Shown here: piece by piece, positions 58,001 through 64,000 of the stretch | Position numbering within the stretch: position 1 is the first letter of the stretch | How the letters are laid out: each line of letters opens with the position of its first letter | NCBI GenBank assembly: GCA_964023205.1 | Contig: OZ026838.1 | Coordinates: 24,207,843 to 24,271,842, forward strand | Source: Lutraria lutraria | Taxonomy: Eukaryota > Mollusca > Bivalvia > Venerida > Mactridae | Length of the DNA: 64,000 nt | Reading direction: 5' to 3' | Notes under the pieces: generated by a model | What the model saw: only the letters and a program-made list of their open reading frames with translations | The model's database searches: none | What the model was told of the DNA's origin: nothing | Position numbers and translations under genes: made by a program

Positions 58001-60523
58001 TCAATGAAAGTTTCTTTAAACATTGCTATTAAGAAGTGTCTGATTCAACCAAAAATTACTTTAATGAAAAAAGGAGTATCAAAGAATATTTGTCAATATT
58101 AGTCTGAGTACTAGATGACACTGTTCTGACCACTTTTACGTACAATTTATTATGATTGTAGAAATCACAAGATGTATGGATATTTGACTCTGAATAATGT
58201 TAATGTAAGATTATTAATGAAATTCAAATGTTTGAAAGACCAATTAATGATGTATACACATTTGCAGGCAGTTAAATTTCTACTAAGATATTTCAATGCC
58301 GATTATAGTTTGAGTATAGGCCTTAATTGAAGCCTGTGTTAAAAAATTTGGTATGTTCTTCAAATTCATGTTTTATTGATTTATTTTTAGAGACCATATA
58401 TGACAGTTGGTACATTAAGAGATCAGGTTATTTACCCTGATTCTGTTGAGGATCAACGACGTAAGAAGGTCAGTGATGCTGACCTTGAAGATATACTCAA
58501 GAAGGTTCAACTTGAATACATTCTTGAGAGAGAAAAAGGCTGGGATGTAGTCCAGGTAAGTTTTTAACTACTGAATATGTGTTCAACAAGCACAGCTTGC
58601 TTTTGAACAATTAGTGCCACTACTTTATTTTGATCATTTGATTTATTTGATGAAAATATCTCAAGAAATGGCTAAGTAATGGTCAATTTAATCTGCTCTG
58701 AAGGATTTTCTTTGATACATACTGAGTAACACACTAAAACAAAATTGTCGGCTGTGACTTTCAGGTAGTTTAATTTGACTCTATTGACACCCTTGTTACT
58801 AGTACGGAGTTTGAATCCTGCCACACCAGAGGATCAGATATAGTGGAAGCTATCCAGCAAGCTTAAGGAAGGATTGTGGGTCCACCCAGGTATACACCTT
58901 GGGTCATCCTGCTCTGTAAAACTTGGAGAAATCACTAAATGAACCTGGCTGTTGGTGCTATGTCGAATTAAACTGGCATTACATGTATTTCTGTTGAGCC
59001 ATACTGTATTAGCTTGAAAAAAGAAGGGGTGTGATTGCTTCTAGAGCAAATAGGCTGAAATACCCTACCCCCACCCCCTTACACCATTTTTGAGTAGGAC
59101 AGACTGAATCTGGACCCTTTTGTTTCAAAGATTTTAAGACAAAAAAGAGGAAATCAGCTGAAAGGAGGAAGAATCACACCCCTGAGTTATCAAAAACAAT
59201 TAATGAAATATATAGGATATATAAATATGTACTCATTGTTTTATGTTCAAATTGTTCACGAACCATGCATATAATTATATTACAGGACTGGATGGATGTA
59301 CTCAGTGGAGGAGAAAAACAGAGAATAGCTGTATGTAGCAGTTTATGTAAATGAGGCATTTAAGAATAGTCAAAACAAATTCTATGTTCATTTCACTTAA
59401 GTTTTCTTTTAAGTTCTATCTTTATATATATAGATTAACATTGTGAGGAAAGGACAAAACTTTTCTGCTCTTTGTAATATGAAAATTAATTGTAATCTGA
59501 TCTACATGAAGTCGAGTTTACTGAAATTATCAAGATATTTTTTCCTTATAGTAAATTGTACGAAAACATTTTAAGTTTGTATTTTTGAATATGTGCGGTA
59601 ATGATAGTTACATGAAAATTTCCGACAATTTCACTGTTCAAAATTGTTTATTTCATTTTTACACCAGATCATTTCATTTGTAAATAAGATATGAATATTT
59701 CTATTGTACTTTATGAACGATTCCTACTGTTATGTATTTACAGATGGCTAGATTGTTCTATCATAAGCCACAGTTTGCTATATTAGATGAATGTACCAGT
59801 GCTGTGAGCATGGATGTTGAGGGTTATATCTACCAACATTGTCGAGAAGTCAATATCACACTGTTTACTGTATCGCATAGAAAATCTTTGTGGGTTCATC
59901 ATGAGGTTTGTATTACATCTTAGGTTTAATATCATTTTAATTTATAAATTAATGCAGTTCCTAGATGAGTGTAACTTAATAAAGAAAATGATGATTTATT
60001 TGTGGCAAAGAATTGGTATACATGTGACTTGTTAAAAAACTTTTTACCTTAATCTGTATATCCTGATGCTAGCAACCCTGTAATTCATTGTTTTAACTAT
60101 GTACAGAGTTACCTATCCTGATTTTCATTCCGTTACAAAATTGACTACATTTCACTCAAGGGAATCATTTGATAACTTGCCGTAGAGAACCAAAGACAAT
60201 GCTACACACCATATATCTTAGCTCTATGTTATGCAGGTTTAGCCAAAACTATATTTTAAGACATTCTGTACATATTCTATGTACACCATGGGATTACAAA
60301 TAATGATGAAGGCTTTATTAGTGGACTACTCATTTAGGTTTTTCCTATCTTCAATGTGGGCCGCTGAACATACATAAAAGCGAGAAAATACAACATACAT
60401 TTCACAGTATCTGGAATTTACCATATTTTCTATATTGTTTTTTAGTACTACCTTATGTTAGATGGAAGGGGAAACTTTGAATTCAAGAAAATTACTGATG
60501 ACACGACAGAATTTGGATCATGA
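39999..60523 (+). CDS. ABCD3: ABCD3/PMP70, peroxisomal ABC half-transporter (24 exons, 657 aa)
   Basis: Dimeric peroxisomal membrane transporter importing branched-chain, dicarboxylic and bile-acid-precursor acyl-CoAs for beta-oxidation. Exons: 39999-40102, 40921-40957, 41581-41627, 42426-42477, 43148-43236, 43596-43665, 44004-44030, 44646-44716, 45215-45338, 46123-46179, 46530-46582, 47067-47226, 47455-47524, 49806-49903, 50455-50546, 50921-51015, 52034-52103, 52552-52615, 56923-57000, 57472-57537, 58391-58555, 59286-59330, 59744-59905, 60446-60523. Phases match throughout. N-terminal half: ABC transmembrane domain with [14 protein letters not shown] (exon 5), [15 protein letters not shown] (the ABCD EAA-like region, exon 12) and [10 protein letters not shown]. 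Nucleotide-binding domain: Walker A GPNGSGKS (471-478), signature LSGGEKQ (569-575), Walker B ILDE (591-594), VSHR H-loop; ends TEFGS. Length equals human ABCD3 (659 aa). All catalytic motifs intact; near certain. Confidence 0.96.
40384..40423. repeat. Perfect palindrome with 19-bp arms
   Basis: Arms CAAGGACTTATATACATAC (40384-40402) and its exact reverse complement (40405-40423), with spacer TT, in ABCD3 intron 1. Probably a foldback remnant. Confidence 0.9.
42211..42333. mobile_element. TACAGTCAAAC-family MITE, complete copy
   Basis: Left end TACAGTCAAACATGTGAATA, right end CCAGTTTGACTGTA (near reverse complement); inside are GATGGCCTTTATT and GTGACCTTTATTTGGAGG. In ABCD3 intron 3. This copy has the clearest terminal inverted repeats of the family. 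Confidence 0.75.
42988..43075. repeat. Hairpin-forming inverted repeat with GC-rich arms
   Basis: Left arm contains ATATCGAGGGCTCAGCGCAA, right arm TTGCGTTGAGCCCTCGATAT; arms of about 25-33 bp around a loop of about 15-20 nt, in ABCD3 intron 4. The arms are much richer in GC than the surrounding intron. A small MITE or a hairpin RNA precursor. Confidence 0.8.
44308..44605. mobile_element. MITE-like repeat (copy 3 of 3)
   Basis: In ABCD3 intron 7. Left end CAGGATTTTTTCTCGG, right end AAAAAAATCCCTGTG (inverted match over about 12 bp); it contains CCCTTGGGATTGGGAATTTT and ATTTCGGCTATAAAAT shared with 4005-4293 and 12733-13066. Confidence 0.65.
47547..47925. repeat. Interspersed repeat starting TATACCCCTGTATC
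   Basis: Starts with a small hairpin (TACCCCTGTATCGATAGGGGCA), contains AGGTCAAAGGTCAAGGTCAC and TTATGGCCCTTTG, and ends near GGGGGCATTGTGTTTT. In ABCD3 intron 13. The same start/end style as 6583-7064. No coding content. Confidence 0.5.
48238..49470. mobile_element. hAT-like non-autonomous DNA transposon (1.2 kb) with a nested MITE
   Basis: Terminal inverted repeats TAGGGCTGTCC (48238-48248) and GGACAGCCCTA (49460-49470) are exact over 11 bp and continue imperfectly. The flanking 8-mers (aatagtat and tcaagtat) agree at 5 of 8 positions, compatible with a decayed hAT target duplication. No transposase remains. A second inverted-repeat element lies inside at 48279-48598. Confidence 0.7.
48279..48598. 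mobile_element. MITE nested in the hAT-like element
   Basis: Ends TACATAGTTCCCACA (48279) and TGTGGGAACTATGTA (48598) are exact inverted repeats over 15 bp, and the inverted match continues through TTACCTCCCTTG and CCATCTTGAAAGTC, so arms are about 60-70 bp. Flanked by TA on the left (GTATA) and in the TATTG context on the right. Confidence 0.75.
51395..51745 (-). repeat. tRNA-derived SINE, minus strand
   Basis: In ABCD3 intron 16. Shares GTTGCACCAACAGCCAAGGT and the CAGCTTAGATGGTG / TGGAGG block with 60925-61150; the tRNA-like head lies at the right end as the reverse complement (ACCACTCAATCATTTAGGCC). This body type is widespread in bivalve genomes (recalled, not searched). Interrupted by unrelated sequence at about 51480-51620. 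Confidence 0.5.
51816..51999. mobile_element. MITE with TACAGTGCAACCTC ends, internally duplicated
   Basis: Left end TTCAGTGCAACCTCCTCGAA, right end GATGTTGCACTGTA; the inner string TGTTGTTGTTAAGAGGTTGT occurs twice. Same family as 30325-30492. Confidence 0.6.
53019..56510 (+). mobile_element. Helentron-like tandem-unit element, interrupted by a second copy
   Basis: In ABCD3 intron 18 (52616-56922). Starts AGCTCACCAGAGCACGAATG, which folds with GTGCTCAGGGTGAGCT; ends CTGGTGAGC (56475-56483), GGGCCATCATGGCCC hairpin and CTCTTG (56510), flanked by T residues. The body is an array of roughly 155-165-bp units containing AGGCCTAGAGCTAAGATATT and TCTAGTGGACCTCTACCAAG. Two unit subtypes alternate: one with GGGGGTCACTTGATTTATAT, one with TGGGGTTTATTCTATTTTAT. 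Segment 53722-55776 is a second complete element inserted in it. No coding capacity. Confidence 0.8.
53722..55776 (+). mobile_element. Second Helentron-like copy nested in the first
   Basis: Starts AGCTCACCAGAGCACGAATG and ends CTGGTGAGC (55741-55749), GGGCCATCATGGCCC, CTCTTG (55776). Left host sequence breaks at TGGGGTTTATT and resumes at TTCTATTTATATTGG, exactly continuing the host unit. The ends therefore can be assigned to within a T or two. Confidence 0.85.
58790..58990 (+). repeat. SINE-like repeat, low confidence
   Basis: Contains a B-box-like GAGTTTGAATCCTGCC and the 3' string TCGAATTAAACTGGCATTAC in ABCD3 intron 21. It looks like a decayed tRNA-derived SINE, but the A-box is not clear. 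Confidence 0.35.
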
Positions 60524-61870
60524 TGAAGATTACTATTTAGGAATTCAAGAAAAACATGAATGGTTGTCCTCTTCAAAATTAATTGGGCCGTTTCAGAGTT
60601 CTAAACCAACTATTATACATGTGAAATCATGCTTAACTCTGTAAATATTTGTGGTGTATCAATATTTTGCTCTCTTGATTTATTACGCGATTATTTACAG
60701 AATTATAACTATCGAAATATCAAAATGCTTGAAGATTAATATCAAAACTTTGTTAGTGGATGGAGAAGTTACACAAACTCTCTAAAGTGAAGTAAATGTA
60801 CAGGCATACGAGGTTTTCTAAAAGTGATACAAGCAGGTTTAATATTATTCAATGATACTTTTACTCACAACTAGGATGAAGAGCAAGGAAGTTGAAAGCA
60901 TGTCATTGACTATTTCTTTTTCACTGGAGTTTATCGTTGCACCAACTGTCATGGTCATTTGGCTACTCCAGTTTTAAAGATTGAGGAAGACTCCAGGGTA
61001 GAAAGAAGCCTGATGTTTAGTAAGCTAGCTCTACTGCTTCTTTACAGGTGAAAATTGGTCCTGTACGGGATTCAATCTCACAACAGTGAGGGGCTTATGG
61101 TTACTAATATGAGACCATAACCTCTGCCTCCTCCATCTCTCCGACGATGAATGAAATTATTGTTTGTATCTCCTTTTGAAAACCTAAATATCGGATGTGA
61201 AGATGATGTCTAATTGACTACAATATGGAAGTACAGATATATTGTAATGGTGCCATTGTTAGTCTTTGGGTAGTTTTCATGTCATGTGATATTACAGTGA
61301 TATTTTTATGTGATGTATCATTTTGTATACTGTGTTCTTATTCATGTCTTTATATTTGTGAATAATTTATTTTAGAGTTATTTGTTTGATTTATATATTT
61401 TTAATTGCATTCATTTACATTGGTTAGGCCAGAAACAATCATTTGTGTTTACGGTTACCTAAAAATCCCTGTTTTTAACGCAGACCCTATAATTTCTAAC
61501 TACTTAATCATGGGTTATTTTAAGACCAGATCCCAGATGTATTTATTTTGAATTGTTATTGACCTTTAAATAGTCACATTTATTTGAGTTATTGTAATTT
61601 CAGTTGGTTCCTTTTTATATCAGCTTGTAGTCAATCAATTAAATTCCAGTTAGCCTGGCATTTTACTTCAGTTTTAATATATTAGAGACAACTGAATCGG
61701 AGCTAAATAATGAACTGAAGTGTTTACATGATTTTTTTTTAAAGATTTTATATACTGTCCCAATGTTTTTTGTTAACTTTTTTAAATGCCATGAAAAGTG
61801 CAAGATAGCATGTAACTTATGTCCCATTAAAATGAGTTTTATTTTAATCAATAAAATTGATTCAATGTTC
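60524..61870 (+). other. ABCD3: ABCD3 3' UTR (predicted), containing a SINE
   Basis: After the TGA at 60521-60523 there are few polyadenylation hexamers until ATTAAA near 61637 and AATAAA at 61850-61855, so the 3' UTR may be about 1.3 kb. A decayed minus-strand SINE occupies about 60925-61150 (TTGCACCAACTGTCATGGTC, and GGGATTCAATCTCAC as reversed B-box). Confidence 0.45.
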
Positions 61871-64000
61871 GATTTTGAGAAAAGTTTATCCCCTTTTTCC
61901 CAATGAAATCATTTTTAGTTTCATTGGTCGTCATATACATGATTTTCATTGTTCCCTATTATGTAAGTGATGTCCCTTTACAAAAACTACAAGACGGAAT
62001 TTTAGTTTCAGTTGATTTGTGGGTTCTTTTTTGCCAACCAACGAAGTAAAGTATTATCCATGAAATTCAACAAATAGGTTTTTCTTTTCCATGATTTGTT
62101 CATGAAATTCTTATATGTGTTTATAATATGCTACTAATACTAGGCTAATGGTTGTTTATGATGCATTTATGCATGCAAATGTTTTGTAAGCTTACCTGCA
62201 AAAATCTTTTTTAAACTTTATGCACTATTTACTTACATTCTAGACAGCTGCATTTTGATTTTCACATTTTGTCAGTCATGCTTTATTTCATAGAAGGTAA
62301 AACTTCTGTGACTTTTTATTAATGATTTAGTACCAAATTTATAAAATTATTAATCTAGAAGTCTCATTCCTTGCTGAATGTATTTGTTTTCACATAAACT
62401 TTAAAACAATATTGTACTTGTAAATAATTCATTTATTGAGTACATTCAGACTTGTGAATAAAGGCCACCTATTGGAAAAACAAAATGCAGTCTTTATTCA
62501 GAGGTCAGTTTGTTCTGAATTATCAATGTTTTTTTAAAAGAATGGCTTTTTTCACAGGATGGCCTTTATTCCAAGGCGTCTGCTAACACATGTTTGACTC
62601 TGCTTACAAACAATATTCCTATTGATAGAAATGTCCCTTATCATATGTAAGAAACTCAATATTATGCCAAGACAAATTACTCCTGATTATTATACATTGT
62701 CAGCCTCATGACGGGTTCTATTTATATGACATTTTTACAATACTCTATAAAAAGAATTATTCATGTGAACTTTTGTGTTGTTTACCTGTTGATCTTGTTC
62801 TGATGAATATTATCAGAGATTTAATGTATTGCTTCAATGATTCATGAAGTTTAATTGTAAATAGGAGGTAAAATATTTGTCAGGGCATTTTCACGTTTCT
62901 AGACTATAATGTTCACAGAGAAAATCACTTTCTAAATTATTGATATATTTGTTTATTGTAAAATATTTTTTTAATATATAAATCAACTAGCCAGGATTTT
63001 AATTCTAAATGCGCTTTTTTCGAAGATTCTGAATTTTTCTTGTGGCAAGACAGATTTCTGTTTATCTGCAATGTCCTGTTTCGTTGACATATTTCATTAG
63101 CATAATAAATAATAGTGTTGAATTCAAATGTCAATATTTTTTTTTCACCGGTGTTTACTAGAATTTTAGTTAGTCATGTCTTATAATTTTGTTTGCTGTT
63201 CAACAAATTTATAAGTAAACATTTGAGATACATACTTGAATACAGATAAAGGCAATATTTGTAGGGTGATTTATAACATTTGTTTTTGTATTTGTTAACT
63301 ATAATTCGTGGAACAAAAAAAACTGTTAAGATGTATAAAATAATTCTTGATTATCACAGCAGTTTAGTTGTTTTTCCCTCCTGGCAGACCATGTCTGCAC
63401 TGTCCAGCATGTTAATATTTCATGCCAAAAAACTCATTGAATATTTGTACATAACTTTTGTACAATTTTCTCTCAATGGAACAATATGATTCATTTTGTT
63501 CATGTAAATCCTAATTGATTCATTGTACATGATAGAATGTCTCTACATTCCAACCATACTCATTTTGACAATAATTGAGATTTCAGGCGTTCATCCTCGG
63601 TCTATGTTTAAATGAGCAAATTTCCTATTAATGTATATTATTAAAAATTTGATGTGAATCACTTAACATTTAAATATTCTATATATTCAAATAAAATATA
63701 CAGATATTGCTTCAATGGAAATGCATTGGAAAATGATGATTGAATGACCAAATTTTAACGAAATCTTATCAATACTAGTATTAAAATTACGAAGCAATCA
63801 CTACAAGCAATACCGCAAGTAATCCTTATCAAATTTTGAGTATAATTATATTAAATCTTGGTTTATCATATTGCTATGCTTTAAATTCAGCCACGAAAGG
63901 AATATCTGTGGGCCAAGTTTTGACAAAAGCTAGTACAAGAACATTTTTTCTGAACCCAAATCTCATTTTCATTCTCAACCTGTATCATGACCCAATTATT
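61871..64000. other. Non-coding end of window
   Basis: AT-rich sequence without a recognisable gene. A TACAGTCAAAC-family MITE lies at 62441-62606 (TGTGAATAAAGGCC and ATGGCCTTTATT, ending TGTTTGACTCTG). Short open stretches (62937-63134 minus, 63280-63489 plus) resemble nothing known. Confidence 0.5.

Overview
The window is AT-rich, intron-dense animal DNA. Split genes, tRNA-derived SINE copies of a kind familiar from clams and mussels, and tandem-repeat mobile elements of the bivalve 'pearl'/Helentron-like type point to a bivalve mollusc; the species cannot be fixed from this sequence.

Three complete protein-coding genes were reconstructed by hand from splice sites, phase and protein similarity. 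(1) 2821-17066, plus strand: a 19-exon CENP-C gene (inner-kinetochore scaffold, about 1243 aa) with the CENP-C motif and the C-terminal Mif2/cupin fold. (2) 37337-19627, minus strand: a calcyphosin/CAPSL-type EF-hand gene (210 aa) with a non-coding 5' exon, a consensus RFX X-box upstream and three alternative last exons. (3) 39999-60523, plus strand: a 24-exon ABCD3/PMP70 gene (657 aa), a peroxisomal ABC half-transporter. CENP-C and CAPSL converge on their 3' ends; CAPSL and ABCD3 diverge from about 37.6-40.0 kb. The genes share no pathway, so the neighbourhood looks incidental.

The rest is mostly mobile-element material: a palindromic duplication of about 1 kb followed by a truncated non-LTR retrotransposon (36-2310), several MITE families (some nested), Helentron-like elements carrying arrays of about 160-bp units (10.25-11.43, 31.9-32.6 and 53.0-56.5 kb, the last with one copy inserted in another), SINEs, a 17-copy 51-bp minisatellite, and several near-perfect palindromes, one containing a hammerhead-ribozyme core.

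Most interesting points: the last coding exon of the CAPSL gene is present three times, each with an intact acceptor, the same length and nearly the same protein but many silent differences, suggesting three selected alternative C-termini that alter EF-hand 4; the N-terminal exon pair of CENP-C is duplicated in the gene with exon lengths and phases preserved, suggesting two copies of a possible Mis12-docking module; and the nested Helentron-like insertion lets the element ends be read directly.
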